Part shown: one piece after another, positions 36,081 through 45,682 of the stretch
Layout: each line of letters begins with the position of its first letter
Numbering within the stretch: the stretch's first letter is position 1
Origin: an uncultured Alteromonadaceae bacterium
Lineage (GTDB): Bacteria > Pseudomonadota > Gammaproteobacteria > Enterobacterales > Alteromonadaceae
DNA: 64,000 bases
NCBI GenBank assembly: GCA_913056495.1
Contig: CAJXMO010000005.1
Span: 124,001-188,000, forward strand
Direction: 5' to 3'
The notes under the pieces: model-generated
The model's input: the letters and a program-made list of their open reading frames with translations, nothing else
Told to the model about the DNA's origin: nothing
Databases searched by the model: none
Translations under genes and position numbers: made by a program

Positions 36081-37163
36081 ATGGATTGGCACATTAAAAA
36101 AATTGATCATGCTTGTGCAGAGCAAGTGCAGCAAAAAATTGACCAGAAAACCAAACCACGTGGTGCTTTGGGTCAGTTAGAAACCCTTGCCAAAAAATTA
36201 GCTCAAATTAGCCTGACTCACCACAAAGGCGACGATATAAAATTTGAGCACACAGTCATTTTAATTTTTGCTGCCGATCATGGCATTGCCGAGGCTGGAA
36301 TAAGCATAGCGCCGAGTGAAGTAACCGGCCAGATGGTCGCCAATTTTGTGAATGGCGGGGCCGCGATAAATTGTTTTTGCCGTGCCAATCAAGTCGATTT
36401 AAAAGTAATAGATGCCGGTGTTAAATTCCCGCCAAATATTAAAGCTGATAATTTAATCAACCAGTGGATCAGTGCAGGGACACTTAATTTTGCGGAACAA
36501 GCCGCGATGAGTGAAACCCAATTGCAAAAAGCATTAAAAAAAGGCGCCAAAATGGCGCGAAGAGAAATCGAATCAGGTAAACACATACTTGGTTTTGGCG
36601 AAATGGGAATCGGCAATACCAGCTCCGCCAGCGCCTTATTGTCGGCCGTATTAGGCTTAACCCCGGAGCAAACCACAGGCCGGGGGACAGGTATTACAGA
36701 TGAGCAGTTTAATCTGAAAAAAGCGTTAATAGAACAGGCATTGGTACGAGTCATTAATCAATACGAACTCTCTGATTTATCGCAAATCAGCAGCCGGTTA
36801 ACACCTGAGCAAATCCTTGCTGAATTCGGCGGCTTTGAAATTGCTCAAATGGTTGGTGCTATGCTGACAACCGCAGAAATGGGGTATCCGATTGTTGTTG
36901 ACGGTTTTATTGTTTCAATTGCGGCGCTGCTTGCAAGCAAAATCAATCCCAATATTTGTGATTATTTTGTATTTGCACATCACAGTAATGAACAGGCTCA
37001 TCAGCTTATTTTAAATCATTTCAATGCACAGCCTTTGTTACAACTTGATTTGCGTTTAGGCGAAGGCACAGGCGCTGCGCTAGCCATGCCCTTAATTAAA
37101 AGTGCAGTGACGTTTTATAACCAGATGGCTACGTTTGAAAGTGCCAGTGTAGAAGCAGTCTGA
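36081..37163 (+). CDS. cobT: nicotinate-nucleotide--dimethylbenzimidazole phosphoribosyltransferase CobT
   Basis: CobT activates the lower-ligand base by forming alpha-ribazole phosphate from dimethylbenzimidazole and nicotinate mononucleotide. The 360-aa protein has KPRGALGQLETLA near residues 26-38, the substrate loop GEMGIGNTSSASAL near 173-186, and a C-terminal LDLRLGEGTGAALAMPL with the catalytic-Glu region. The length is normal (356-359 aa). It lies 8 bases after btuC in the riboswitch-controlled operon. Confidence 0.95.
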   Translation: MDWHIKKIDHACAEQVQQKIDQKTKPRGALGQLETLAKKLAQISLTHHKGDDIKFEHTVILIFAADHGIAEAGISIAPSEVTGQMVANFVNGGAAINCFCRANQVDLKVIDAGVKFPPNIKADNLINQWISAGTLNFAEQAAMSETQLQKALKKGAKMARREIESGKHILGFGEMGIGNTSSASALLSAVLGLTPEQTTGRGTGITDEQFNLKKALIEQALVRVINQYELSDLSQISSRLTPEQILAEFGGFEIAQMVGAMLTTAEMGYPIVVDGFIVSIAALLASKINPNICDYFVFAHHSNEQAHQLILNHFNAQPLLQLDLRLGEGTGAALAMPLIKSAVTFYNQMATFESASVEAV

Positions 37164-37173
37164 TATTCGCTAA

Positions 37174-37959
37174 ATGATTAAATTAATTAAACAAGAGCTT
37201 AATTTAATGGCGCTGGCTTTAACGTTTTTTAGCCGGATACCCAGCCCGTTTAAGCTGGATTTTTCGGCTGAGAATTTAAGCAAAGCCAGTCGTTACTTTA
37301 CCCTGGTTGGCTGGGGGCTTGGTTTTATTGTTGCTTTTGTTTTCTGGATCTCAAATCAGATATTTAGCGTCCAGATCAGTATATGGATATGCATTGCGTG
37401 TAATTTACTATTGACCGGTTGTTTTCATCAGGACGGTTTAGCCGACATGGCTGACGGCTGTGGCGGTGGTTTCACAATAGAAAAAAAGCTGGAAATTATG
37501 AAAGACAGCAGGCTAGGTACCTATGGTGCCTGCATCTTGTTTTTTGCGTTATCTGGGCAGTTTTTATTATTAAACGAATTGAGCCAGTTAGATCCTAATG
37601 CTTTTATTTGGTATCTGCCGGCGGCTTATGCGATATCACGTGCAGTGGCATCCAGTTTTATCTTTGATATGGCGTATCAGACTCTGGATAGGGTGAGTAA
37701 ATCTAAACCTTTGGCCAACCAACAAAGTCGCACTGATTTACTGGTTTCTTTGCTCACGGCCTTGCCGGTTTGTTTCTTTTTAGGCTGGATACAGAGTCTG
37801 GTTCTAATCCTTACCTTAATGATATTCAGGGTTGTATTTAAAGGGTTTTTAAATCGCCAGCTTAAAGGTTATACCGGAGATTGTCTGGGCGCGGCTCAGC
37901 AAATCTCAGAGCTCATAATTTACCTGATATTGATTGCTTGTATAGGGTTTCAAATATGA
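37174..37959 (+). CDS. cobS: adenosylcobinamide-GDP ribazoletransferase CobS
   Basis: CobS is the membrane enzyme that joins adenosylcobinamide-GDP to alpha-ribazole (phosphate), the last assembly step. The 261-aa polytopic protein has the family signature HQDGLADMADGCGGG near residues 87-101 and KDSRLGTYGA near 110-119. Its stop codon overlaps the cobU start by 4 bases (ATGA), and cobT lies 10 bases upstream, so it is embedded in the operon. Confidence 0.95.
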   Translation: MIKLIKQELNLMALALTFFSRIPSPFKLDFSAENLSKASRYFTLVGWGLGFIVAFVFWISNQIFSVQISIWICIACNLLLTGCFHQDGLADMADGCGGGFTIEKKLEIMKDSRLGTYGACILFFALSGQFLLLNELSQLDPNAFIWYLPAAYAISRAVASSFIFDMAYQTLDRVSKSKPLANQQSRTDLLVSLLTALPVCFFLGWIQSLVLILTLMIFRVVFKGFLNRQLKGYTGDCLGAAQQISELIIYLILIACIGFQI

Positions 37960-38489
37960 TTTATTTTGTCTTGGGCGGTGCACGCTCGGGAAAGTCCGGA
38001 TATGCCGCTGAGTTAGCCAATAAGCTGTCAGAGCAGCATCAGTGTAACGTATTGAATATTGCCACGGCTCAGGCTTTTGATACAGAAATGGCCGAACGTA
38101 TTAAAAAACATCAGCAAGACAGACCCGCACACTGGCAGTTAGCAGAAGTGCCTTACGAGCTCACTGAATATTTACAAAATGATATAAAAAATAAAAAAGT
38201 AATACTAATTGACTGTTTGACATTATGGCTGAATAATCAACTCTTTAAATACCCTGACCAAAACATTGAAACATGCTTTGAACAATTTAAACAAACTTTG
38301 TTGTCATTAAGCTGTGATATTATTTTAGTATCAAATGAAGTAGGATTAGGGGTAGTTCCAAATGGCAAAGTCAGCCGTCAATTTGTAGATGAAGCAGGGC
38401 GACTGAATCAGCTCATTGCGCGCATAGCGCATGAAGTTGTGTTTTTGGCAGCCGGCTTACCATTGCATCTAAAAGGAAAGCCAGAATGA
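37956..38489 (+). CDS. cobU: adenosylcobinamide kinase/guanylyltransferase CobU
   Basis: CobU phosphorylates adenosylcobinamide and then transfers GMP to it. The 177-aa protein begins MIYFVLGGARSGKSGYA, with the P-loop GGARSGKS at residues 7-14, and carries VSNEVGLGVVP and the RQFVDEAGRLNQ segment near 145-156. A longer reading from 37881 exists inside cobS, but its 25 extra residues are foreign to the family. The ATG at 37956 overlaps the cobS stop as ATGA and is preferred. The 4-base overlap with cobC continues the coupling. Confidence 0.95.
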   Translation: MIYFVLGGARSGKSGYAAELANKLSEQHQCNVLNIATAQAFDTEMAERIKKHQQDRPAHWQLAEVPYELTEYLQNDIKNKKVILIDCLTLWLNNQLFKYPDQNIETCFEQFKQTLLSLSCDIILVSNEVGLGVVPNGKVSRQFVDEAGRLNQLIARIAHEVVFLAAGLPLHLKGKPE

Positions 38490-39136
38490 CACAACAAATC
38501 AAACCTTCCAGATTTACTTTATTAAGACACGGTTCCGTTTCCGGCAGGCCGGCTTTGTATGGGCAAACTAATGTTGGTCTAAGCGAGCAGGGATTAAAAG
38601 ATATGTATCTTGCAGTTGAAACCTTGGATAAAGCCGATCCGATAGACAAAATCGTCTCCTCACCATTATTGCGCTGCGCTATGTTTGCCGAAGCTTATGC
38701 TGAAGAAAAAAATCAGGACATTATTTTAGATCCCAGATTATCAGAAATGGATTTTGGTCGTTTTGACGGAATTCCTTATGACAGACTGCGCAGACACTGG
38801 GATAAATTAGAAGCTTTCTGGGCAAACCCTTACAAAAACACACCGCCTGAAGGAGAAAAACTGAAACAGTTTGGGATTCGGGTCAAATCTATGTGGCAGG
38901 AACTGCAACAAGATAATGAAGGCCAGCACTATTTACTGGTCTGCCACGGTGGGGTTATCCGCATTATTTTAGCCTGTATTCTCGACATAGACTGGAAAAA
39001 TGCAAACTGGTTTAGCAAGCTCAAAGTAGATTATGCGTCTATCAGTCAGGTTGAAATTGCTTCGCATAAAAGTGCTTCACCGATTATTAAATGTATCGGC
39101 GCCAAACCAGCCGGATTAATTACAAGCGAGTCTTAA
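38486..39136 (+). CDS. cobC: CobC-like alpha-ribazole phosphatase (histidine phosphatase)
   Basis: This 216-aa histidine phosphatase has the catalytic LLRHGSVSG near residues 13-21, the second core region [12 protein letters not shown] near 58-69, an acid-bearing [10 protein letters not shown] stretch and the second histidine in [10 protein letters not shown] near 154-163. Its place between cobU and cobQ indicates that it removes phosphate from alpha-ribazole phosphate or from cobalamin 5'-phosphate. It overlaps cobU by 4 bases. Confidence 0.88.
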   Translation: MTQQIKPSRFTLLRHGSVSGRPALYGQTNVGLSEQGLKDMYLAVETLDKADPIDKIVSSPLLRCAMFAEAYAEEKNQDIILDPRLSEMDFGRFDGIPYDRLRRHWDKLEAFWANPYKNTPPEGEKLKQFGIRVKSMWQELQQDNEGQHYLLVCHGGVIRIILACILDIDWKNANWFSKLKVDYASISQVEIASHKSASPIIKCIGAKPAGLITSES

Positions 39137-39146
39137 GAGTTATCAA

Positions 39147-40628
39147 TTGAATAATAAAACACTCATGATTCAGGGGACCAGCTCTGATGCCGGGAAAAGC
39201 ATGCTGGTTGCTGGCATTTGTCGCGTACTGGCAAGAAAAAAAATTAAAGTTGCCCCCTTTAAACCACAGAATATGGCATTGAACAGTGCTGTTACAGCCA
39301 GTGGGGGGGAGATAGGTAGAGCTCAGGCCGTTCAGGCGCTGGCAGCAGGCGTTGAAGCTGAAACTGATTTTAATCCTATCTTGTTAAAGCCAAGTTCAGA
39401 TACTGGCGCTCAGGTTATTATTCATGGTAAAGCTATATCCAATATGCAGGCAAAGGCCTATCACGACTATAAAAAAGTCGCGATGCAAGCTGTACTCGAA
39501 TCACATGACAGACTGAAAAACAGATTTGAAGCAATTATTGTTGAAGGGGCAGGTAGCCCGGCTGAGATCAATTTACGTGAAGGCGATATTGCCAATATGG
39601 GGTTTGCCGAAGCTGCCGATTGCCCGGTCATTCTGGTCGCAGATATTGACAGAGGCGGGGTATTTGCTCAAATTGTAGGGACTTTAGAATTAATCTCTGA
39701 ATCTGAGCGAAATCGGGTTATCGGCTTTGTTATTAATAAATTCAGAGGCGATATTGCATTGCTGCAACCCGGGCTGGACTGGCTTGAAAAAAAGACAGGT
39801 AAACCCGTTTTGGGCGTTTTACCTTACCTTCAGGGGTTGGATATCGCCGCAGAAGATGCCATTCATACAGAACAAATTTTAGAAAAAAGTGAGTTAACCG
39901 TTGTTGTCCCCGTATTTCCCAGAACCAGTAATCACACTGATTTTGATGCACTAAGACAGCATGCAAATATTAATTTAGTTTATGCCGCCCCCAACAAGCC
40001 GCTGCCTAAAGCCGATCTAATCATATTACCCGGCAGTAAAAATACACGTGCAGATTTAGCTCATTTAAAAGCGCAGGGCTGGGATAAACAAATTGCGACT
40101 CATTTAAGGTTTGGAGGCAAATTATTCGGCATTTGTGGTGGTTATCAGATGCTCGGTGAACGCATTGATGACCCCTGTGGAATAGAAGACAAGCCCGGCA
40201 CTTCTGCCGGCCTCGGATACTTGCCGATTCAAACGGAACTAACCAACAATAAGCTGTTGCAGCAAAATCAGGGGCATTTTAATCTAAATGGCATCCCACT
40301 TGAGGTCAGCGGCTACGAAATTCACTGTGGCCGCAGCCAAATTATTGAGTCCAAAAAAGTTCGTCCTTTACTACAACTATCAAACGGTGAAGATGGCTGC
40401 ATTGACACAGCAAGCGACCAGATTGCCGGCTGCTACTTACATGGTGTGCTCGATTCACAAGCGGTTATAGCTCAGCTCGCAAGTTGGTGTGGTATTAATC
40501 TTTCACAAACTAACGCCGAGCAGCATGAATATCGCCAGCAGCAGCTCAATGCTTTGGATAAATTGGCTGATGCATGCGAGCAACATCTAGACTTTCAGGC
40601 AATAGAAACTGCCATTCATCAGAAATAA
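39147..40628 (+). CDS. cobQ: cobyric acid synthase CobQ/CbiP
   Basis: CobQ amidates four carboxyl groups of adenosylcobyrinic acid a,c-diamide to give adenosylcobyric acid. The 493-aa protein has an N-terminal synthetase domain with [17 protein letters not shown] near residues 7-23. Its C-terminal class-I glutamine amidotransferase domain has [13 protein letters not shown] (nucleophile Cys near residue 331) and CYLHGVLD (catalytic His near 430). The start is TTG, with AAGAG upstream; an ATG six codons later is possible. It lies 10 bases after cobC. Confidence 0.94.
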   Translation: MNNKTLMIQGTSSDAGKSMLVAGICRVLARKKIKVAPFKPQNMALNSAVTASGGEIGRAQAVQALAAGVEAETDFNPILLKPSSDTGAQVIIHGKAISNMQAKAYHDYKKVAMQAVLESHDRLKNRFEAIIVEGAGSPAEINLREGDIANMGFAEAADCPVILVADIDRGGVFAQIVGTLELISESERNRVIGFVINKFRGDIALLQPGLDWLEKKTGKPVLGVLPYLQGLDIAAEDAIHTEQILEKSELTVVVPVFPRTSNHTDFDALRQHANINLVYAAPNKPLPKADLIILPGSKNTRADLAHLKAQGWDKQIATHLRFGGKLFGICGGYQMLGERIDDPCGIEDKPGTSAGLGYLPIQTELTNNKLLQQNQGHFNLNGIPLEVSGYEIHCGRSQIIESKKVRPLLQLSNGEDGCIDTASDQIAGCYLHGVLDSQAVIAQLASWCGINLSQTNAEQHEYRQQQLNALDKLADACEQHLDFQAIETAIHQK

Positions 40629-40642
40629 ATTAAGGTAATAAA

Positions 40643-41248
40643 ATGGTTGACCAAACTCAAAAAGCAGAACGTCATCAGGCGCGAATGCAAAGGTTAAAAG
40701 AAAAAGTAGATGCTAGAATCAGTGCCGCTACCGAAGAACGAGGCATCATAATTGTTATTACCGGCAATGGTAAAGGTAAGAGCACTTCTGGTTTTGGTAC
40801 CGTCGCCAGAGCCGTTGGGCATGGTTTAAAAACCGCTGTGGTGCAATTTATTAAGGGTACCTGGGCTTGTGGTGAGCGTGAATTGCTCGAAAAAAATGGA
40901 ACAGAGTTTCATGTAATGGCGACAGGCTTTACCTGGGAAACTCAAAACAAAGAAGCGGATATAGCGGCTGCCGAAGCTGTTTGGCAGCAAGGTAAGAAGC
41001 TGTTGGCGGATGAAACCATAGACCTGGTTTTACTCGACGAGCTAACCTATATGCTAAGTTATGACTACCTTGATATAGATGAAGTGCTGGACGCGATTGT
41101 TAATCGTCCGGTTAACCAGCATGTTGTCATTACCGGACGAGGTGCACACCGTAATTTAATTGAAATTGCGGATACTGTCAGTGAAGTTCAGTCGGTTAAA
41201 CATGCTTTTCAGGCCGGTATCAAAGCGCAAAAAGGGATAGACTGGTAA
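40643..41248 (+). CDS. cobO: cob(I)yrinic acid a,c-diamide adenosyltransferase CobO/BtuR
   Basis: This enzyme adds the adenosyl group to corrinoids using ATP. The 201-aa protein has an N-terminal basic helix, the P-loop GNGKGKSTSGFG near residues 39-50, FIKGTWACGE near 70-79 and LLDELTYML near 128-136, all typical of the CobA/CobO/BtuR family. It belongs to the riboswitch-controlled operon, and its stop codon directly abuts the btuF ATG. Confidence 0.95.
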   Translation: MVDQTQKAERHQARMQRLKEKVDARISAATEERGIIIVITGNGKGKSTSGFGTVARAVGHGLKTAVVQFIKGTWACGERELLEKNGTEFHVMATGFTWETQNKEADIAAAEAVWQQGKKLLADETIDLVLLDELTYMLSYDYLDIDEVLDAIVNRPVNQHVVITGRGAHRNLIEIADTVSEVQSVKHAFQAGIKAQKGIDW

Positions 41249-42094
41249 ATGCGAACCTGGTTTAAAAGCAGTTTATTCGTGTCGGGCTTGCTCATTACGC
41301 AATGTGTATTTGCCAAAGACGTTAAACTTGTGGTGACTGCACCTCATATCGTAGAAATGCTTTATGCGATTGGCGCTGGCGATCAAATCCTGGGGACAAC
41401 TGAGCATTCTGATTATCCGCAAGCCGCAAATCAAATTCCAAGAATTGGCAACTACGCAGGTCTGCAGGTTGAGAAAATACTGGCGCTTAAACCGGATTAT
41501 ATTATTGCCTGGAAAACCGGTAATCCACCACAGGATTTAGAACGATTGGAAACCTTTGGTATTCCCGTCGTTTATTCAAATCCGACTTCACTTGAAAGTG
41601 TTGCTAAAGAGTTGATTATGCTGGGTAAACTCAGTGGCCATATTGATCAATCTAAGCTTGCAGCAGAGCAATACTTAACGCAACTGGATAATTTAAAAAA
41701 GCAGTATTCAGGTAAAGACAAAATTCGTGTCTTTTACCAGCTTTGGGCGGCACCCTTAACCACAATTGCAAATCAAGCCTGGCCACAAAAATTGATTGAA
41801 GTCTGTCAGGTTGATAATCCTTTTATTGAATTAAAAGGGGATTACCCTCAAATCAGCATTGAACATGTACTGGTTAAGCAGCCCCAAGTTATTGTGATCC
41901 CGACATCCAGTTCAGAACCTAACGAAATAAAAGGATACTGGCAAAAATTTAACACAATTCCAGCGGTTAACAATCACCAAATTAAATTAGTCAATTCTGA
42001 CAAGTTACATAGAATGACGCCCAGATCTTTAGATGAACTGGCCGTCATGTGCAATAAAATTGATCAAGCTCGAGCGTTTTATCAAAAAAATTAA
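41249..42094 (+). CDS. btuF: periplasmic vitamin B12-binding protein BtuF
   Basis: This 281-aa exported protein of the class III (TroA/BtuF) solute-binding fold has a signal peptide at about residues 1-22 ending near VFAKD. It carries VVTAPHIVEMLYAIGAGDQILGT split around residues 28-50, the PRIGNYAGLQVEKILALKPD segment near 72-91, and LHRMTPRSLDELAVMC near the end. It should deliver B12 or other corrinoids to BtuCD. It is the last gene of the operon; the second riboswitch and btuB follow. Confidence 0.9.
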   Translation: MRTWFKSSLFVSGLLITQCVFAKDVKLVVTAPHIVEMLYAIGAGDQILGTTEHSDYPQAANQIPRIGNYAGLQVEKILALKPDYIIAWKTGNPPQDLERLETFGIPVVYSNPTSLESVAKELIMLGKLSGHIDQSKLAAEQYLTQLDNLKKQYSGKDKIRVFYQLWAAPLTTIANQAWPQKLIEVCQVDNPFIELKGDYPQISIEHVLVKQPQVIVIPTSSSEPNEIKGYWQKFNTIPAVNNHQIKLVNSDKLHRMTPRSLDELAVMCNKIDQARAFYQKN

Positions 42095-42159
42095 AGGAAA
42101 CGATAGGACAGATTAAGGATGATATTCAACTAAAGGTTGATGCAGGGAAAACCATAGAG

Positions 42160-42345
42160 GTATTAGGTGCTCAAATAGTTGAGTGAAACGGGAAGCAAAT
42201 GAGAATTTTGCACTGCCCCCGCAACGGTGATTAAGCGTAAAGCGCCATAGCCATTGTTTATACCGGTTCATACCCGAGTATAAATGAGAAGGCGGTAGCT
42301 CGTTGTACTCGCGTACAACCGCTTATCAGTCCGGAGACCGGCCTA
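42160..42345 (+). promoter_or_regulatory. cobalamin riboswitch upstream of btuB
   Basis: The leader has the classic B12-element blocks: AGGTGCTCAAATAG and GTGAAACGGGAAGC at about 42165-42196, the B12 box CACTGCCCCCGCAACGGTGA at 42211-42230, and CAGTCCGGAGACCGGCC at 42327-42343. A variable arm with extra hairpins lies between the last two blocks. The btuB ATG is about 50 bases further on, so translational control is likely. This is the canonical larger form, unlike the compact one upstream of btuD. Confidence 0.95.
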
Positions 42346-42396
42346 ATATTAAAATTAATCTAACAAAATGCGGTGGGCATTTTGCCAGAGGAAATA

Positions 42397-44214
42397 ATGA
42401 AAACTTCACAATTATCACTAGCGATTAGCCTTGCAATTAGCACTGGCTTTGTTTCAACGACTGCATTTGCAGAAAACCAAACTTCCACAGCAGACATAGA
42501 AGTTATGACTGTAACCGGAAACCGAACTTTAGCACAATCTTTTGATGTACTGGCGGGTATCAATACTTTCGAACGACAAGATATTGAACTTATTCAACCG
42601 GTTAATGTAACCGCTTTATTAAACCGAATTGCAGGTGTAAGTGTGTCTAATAATGGCGGACACGGCCAGACTTCAAGTGTATTTGTCCGTGGAGCGAATT
42701 CTGATCATGTTCTGGTATTGGTCGATGGCATTCGCGTCGGTTCTGCCACGACAGGTAATAAAGCTTTATCTGATATACCAGTTGATATGATAGAGCGTAT
42801 CGAAGTAGTTCGTGGGCCGCGAGCCGCTTTATGGGGGGCTGATGCATTGGCCGGCGTGATTCAAATTTTTACCCGCGAGCAACAAAGTGGAGATGGAAAC
42901 ATTGAGCTTTCTGTTGGTTCGAATGATTATCGTGGCGCCAGTGTCACTGCGGGATTGGGTAATCAGGCGCATAATTTGACGGTTGCATTGTCTACTGAAG
43001 CTGAATCAGGCTATGACGTCAGTTCTTCAGAGAGCACTTCAACAGATAATGATGGTTTTGAAAAAAACTCATTAATTTTGAAAGGCTCTAACCAGTTAAG
43101 TCAGGCATTTACATTAAAAAGCTTATTATCGGTAGAAAAAGGCTTTGCCGAATATGATGATGGGATAACCAATAGCCAAAACAATTTATTGGCCCTTTCC
43201 GGGGTTTATACAACAGGTTCAACCAGCTCTGAAATAAAAGTAGCGACTTCTAAAGACGATTCGACTTCCATTTCACCTTGGGGGATTAATAGATACATAA
43301 CCTCCAGAGACCAGGCTAACTTGTTAAGCCATCTGAACTTTTCACAAAATACGCAATTAACAGCCGGCCTTGATTATTTTCAGGATGAAGTCTCCGGTAC
43401 AAATGCCTACACCGAATCTCAACGTGAAACCTATGGTGGCTTTATTGCTGCAAAAACTCAGTTAGACGCAATAAAAGCTGAAGTTGCATTGCGCCGTGAC
43501 AGTGTAGAGAGTGTCAGTACCGAAAATACCTATAACTGGTCATTAGGTTACCAACTTAATCAGGACTGGTTAGTAGCGTTTACTCAGGGAACGGGATTTA
43601 AAGCGCCGAGCTTTAACGAATTGTATTCGCCACTGGGTCCATACTCGATTGGTAATATTGATTTGATGTTTGAAACCTCACTTAACCGGGAGCTGCTTAC
43701 CAAATATCGCTCTCAGGCATTAAATGTTGAACTGAATATTTTTGAAACTCAATTCGATAATCTGATTGAATATGTATATGGGGGGTATGACGGCACAATT
43801 GCAACCTGGCAAAATGTTGAGCAAGCGACGACCAAAGGCGTTGAATTAGCGTTAGATTATATCTGGGGAGATTATAGTATCAACCAGGTCTTAAGCTACA
43901 CCTCAGCTAAAAATGAACAAACAGATACGGATTTAATCCGTCGTCCACGTTTAAAAAGCTTCACCAGTCTGAATTATTCAGGCGGGCTGCTGGATTATTC
44001 TCTTGAAGCCAGTGTGCGTGGCAATACCACAGATTATGGTGGCGGTTACGTACCTACCATTAGTTTGTTTAACGCTTCAGTTGCATATCAGGTCAATAAT
44101 CAATTCAGAGTAACAGGTCGCATCGAAAACTTGTTGGATAAAGACTATTACACTGTCAATAATTACCGTGCTAGTGGGCGTTTTGCTCAGGTCTCAGTCA
44201 ATTATTCGTTCTAA
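42397..44214 (+). CDS. btuB: TonB-dependent vitamin B12 outer-membrane receptor BtuB
   Basis: This 605-aa outer-membrane transporter imports cobalamin using TonB energy. It has a signal peptide (about 1-25, ending AFAEN), a TonB box-like IEVMTVTGNR near residues 33-42, a plug domain with SVFVRGANSDHVLVLVDG and ERIEVVRGPRAALWGADALA, and a beta-barrel ending in a terminal Phe (VSVNYSF). The length matches E. coli BtuB (614 aa). A GTG at 42373 would add eight residues, but AGAGGAA before the ATG at 42397 fixes the start. It is controlled by the adjacent riboswitch. Confidence 0.95.
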   Translation: MKTSQLSLAISLAISTGFVSTTAFAENQTSTADIEVMTVTGNRTLAQSFDVLAGINTFERQDIELIQPVNVTALLNRIAGVSVSNNGGHGQTSSVFVRGANSDHVLVLVDGIRVGSATTGNKALSDIPVDMIERIEVVRGPRAALWGADALAGVIQIFTREQQSGDGNIELSVGSNDYRGASVTAGLGNQAHNLTVALSTEAESGYDVSSSESTSTDNDGFEKNSLILKGSNQLSQAFTLKSLLSVEKGFAEYDDGITNSQNNLLALSGVYTTGSTSSEIKVATSKDDSTSISPWGINRYITSRDQANLLSHLNFSQNTQLTAGLDYFQDEVSGTNAYTESQRETYGGFIAAKTQLDAIKAEVALRRDSVESVSTENTYNWSLGYQLNQDWLVAFTQGTGFKAPSFNELYSPLGPYSIGNIDLMFETSLNRELLTKYRSQALNVELNIFETQFDNLIEYVYGGYDGTIATWQNVEQATTKGVELALDYIWGDYSINQVLSYTSAKNEQTDTDLIRRPRLKSFTSLNYSGGLLDYSLEASVRGNTTDYGGGYVPTISLFNASVAYQVNNQFRVTGRIENLLDKDYYTVNNYRASGRFAQVSVNYSF

Positions 44215-44225
44215 ACTGAGCTGAA

Positions 44226-44254
44226 TTGATGGGTTAAAAGGATTAACCCATCAA
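44226..44254 (+). terminator. terminator hairpin after btuB
   Basis: A 12-bp perfect stem (TTGATGGGTTAA / TTAACCCATCAA) with a 5-base loop begins 11 bases after the btuB stop and is followed by TGCTTGTTG. The T tract is weak. Confidence 0.65.
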
Positions 44255-44399
44255 TGCTTGTTGTGAATTATTATTCAGTATAATCGAATAAATAATCACA
44301 TTTTTAAAATAAAACTTATCTAAATTCTGTTAACTTTGATTTAGCTGGTGTATTATACACGCGTTTATTTTTTACCCTTACAATGTAGGAAGCTCATTC

Positions 44400-45596
44400 A
44401 TGTTTCAACAACTAACAGCTTTACCACCGGATCCTTTATTAGGGATTGCGGTAGCATATCGTCAAGACAGCAATCCAAAAAAAGTTGATTTGGGTGTTGG
44501 TGTATATAAAACAGAAGAGGGTAATACCCCAATTCTGACAAGCGTTAAAAAGTCGCTTCAAGTTTTATTAGACAGTGAAGACTCTAAGTCTTATATCCAG
44601 GCTCGCGGTAATCAGGCATTCCTGGACGGTATGGAAAAGTTAGTGTTAGGTGCTGACAATCCTTTATTAGCTTCTGGTCGTGTTGAATCAGTGCAGGCAC
44701 CTGGTGGAACCGGCTCATTAAGATTAGGTTTTGAATTAATTAAACGTGGCAACCCAAATGCAAAAATCTGGGTGAGTGGTCCAACATGGGCAAACCACAA
44801 TGCGTTAATTAAAGCGACTGGTTTAGCCAGTGAAGAATACCCTTACTATGACAAAGCAAACAACCAATTAAAAGCTGAAGAAATGCTTGAAGCATTTGCC
44901 AAGCTTGGAAAAGACGATGTAGTCTTACTTCATGGTTGTTGTCACAACCCGACAGGTGAAGATATTCCTGCCGATTTATGGCCAAAAATTGCCGATTTAG
45001 CAGTTGAAAAAGGGTTTACACCTTTTATCGATATTGCCTATCAGGGGTTTGGGGTTGATTTAGAAACTGACGTTCAAGGCGTTCGCCATTTATTAAGTAA
45101 AGTCCCTGAAGCACTAATTGCAACTTCATGTTCTAAAAACTTTGGTTTGTACCGTGAGCGTACGGGGTTAATTACAACTATCAGCGAAAGCTCAGTCGCG
45201 GCCGGTATTGCATTAACGCACGTATTAAACATAGCGCGTGAAATTTACTCAATGCCGCCTTCATATGGTGGTGCAACTGTCGGTATTTTGTTAGCTGACG
45301 ATGCATTAACGGCTGAATGGAAATATGAACTTGCTGAAATGTGTGCACGCATGCGCTCTTTACGTGCATTATTAGTTGATAAATTACATGCTCGCGATGT
45401 TGATCAGAGTTTTGATTTCATCAATCGTCAAAATGGTATGTTCACTTTCTTAGGGATTACCCCGGAGCAAGTGCAAGCGATTCGTGACGAATACTCAATT
45501 TATATGGCGGGTAGCAGCCGAATCAACATTGCCGGTATCTCAAACTCAAATGTTGACTATATTGCAGATGCTGTTGCTGCTGTATTAAAAAAATAA
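44400..45596 (+). CDS. tyrB: aromatic/aspartate aminotransferase (class I)
   Basis: This 398-aa PLP-dependent transaminase of the AspC/TyrB group has PDPLLGIAVAYRQD near residues 10-23, VDLGVGVYKTEEG, the HGCCHNPTGED segment near 179-189, the PLP-binding lysine in SCSKNFGLYRERTG near residue 247, and the conserved Arg near the C-terminus (SSRINIAG). It transfers amino groups between aspartate or aromatic amino acids and 2-oxoglutarate. AspC versus TyrB cannot be settled by eye. It has its own upstream region and a strong terminator. Confidence 0.9.
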   Translation: MFQQLTALPPDPLLGIAVAYRQDSNPKKVDLGVGVYKTEEGNTPILTSVKKSLQVLLDSEDSKSYIQARGNQAFLDGMEKLVLGADNPLLASGRVESVQAPGGTGSLRLGFELIKRGNPNAKIWVSGPTWANHNALIKATGLASEEYPYYDKANNQLKAEEMLEAFAKLGKDDVVLLHGCCHNPTGEDIPADLWPKIADLAVEKGFTPFIDIAYQGFGVDLETDVQGVRHLLSKVPEALIATSCSKNFGLYRERTGLITTISESSVAAGIALTHVLNIAREIYSMPPSYGGATVGILLADDALTAEWKYELAEMCARMRSLRALLVDKLHARDVDQSFDFINRQNGMFTFLGITPEQVQAIRDEYSIYMAGSSRINIAGISNSNVDYIADAVAAVLKK

Positions 45597-45641
45597 TTTG
45601 ACGCGGCTTAAGCAAGCTGATTCGTTAAATTATTAAAAAAT

Positions 45642-45675
45642 AAAAAGCCGGGATATTCTTATCTCGGCTTTTTTG
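45642..45675 (+). terminator. Rho-independent terminator after tyrB
   Basis: AAAAAGCCGGGATA at 45642-45655 pairs with TATCTCGGCTTTTTT with one G-T wobble and a 4-base loop, ending in a run of T, 45 bases past the stop codon. Confidence 0.9.
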
Positions 45676-45682
45676 TATTAGC

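Noticed and set aside
36389..36754. 121-codon minus-strand frame inside cobT
   Set aside because: Antisense shadow of a well-conserved gene.
37881..37955. N-terminal extension of CobU inside cobS
   Set aside because: The 25 extra residues do not belong to the family, and the ATGA overlap gives a natural start at 37956.
42397..44214. Start of btuB at GTG 42373
   Set aside because: The AGAGGAA Shine-Dalgarno and signal peptide fit the ATG at 42397.
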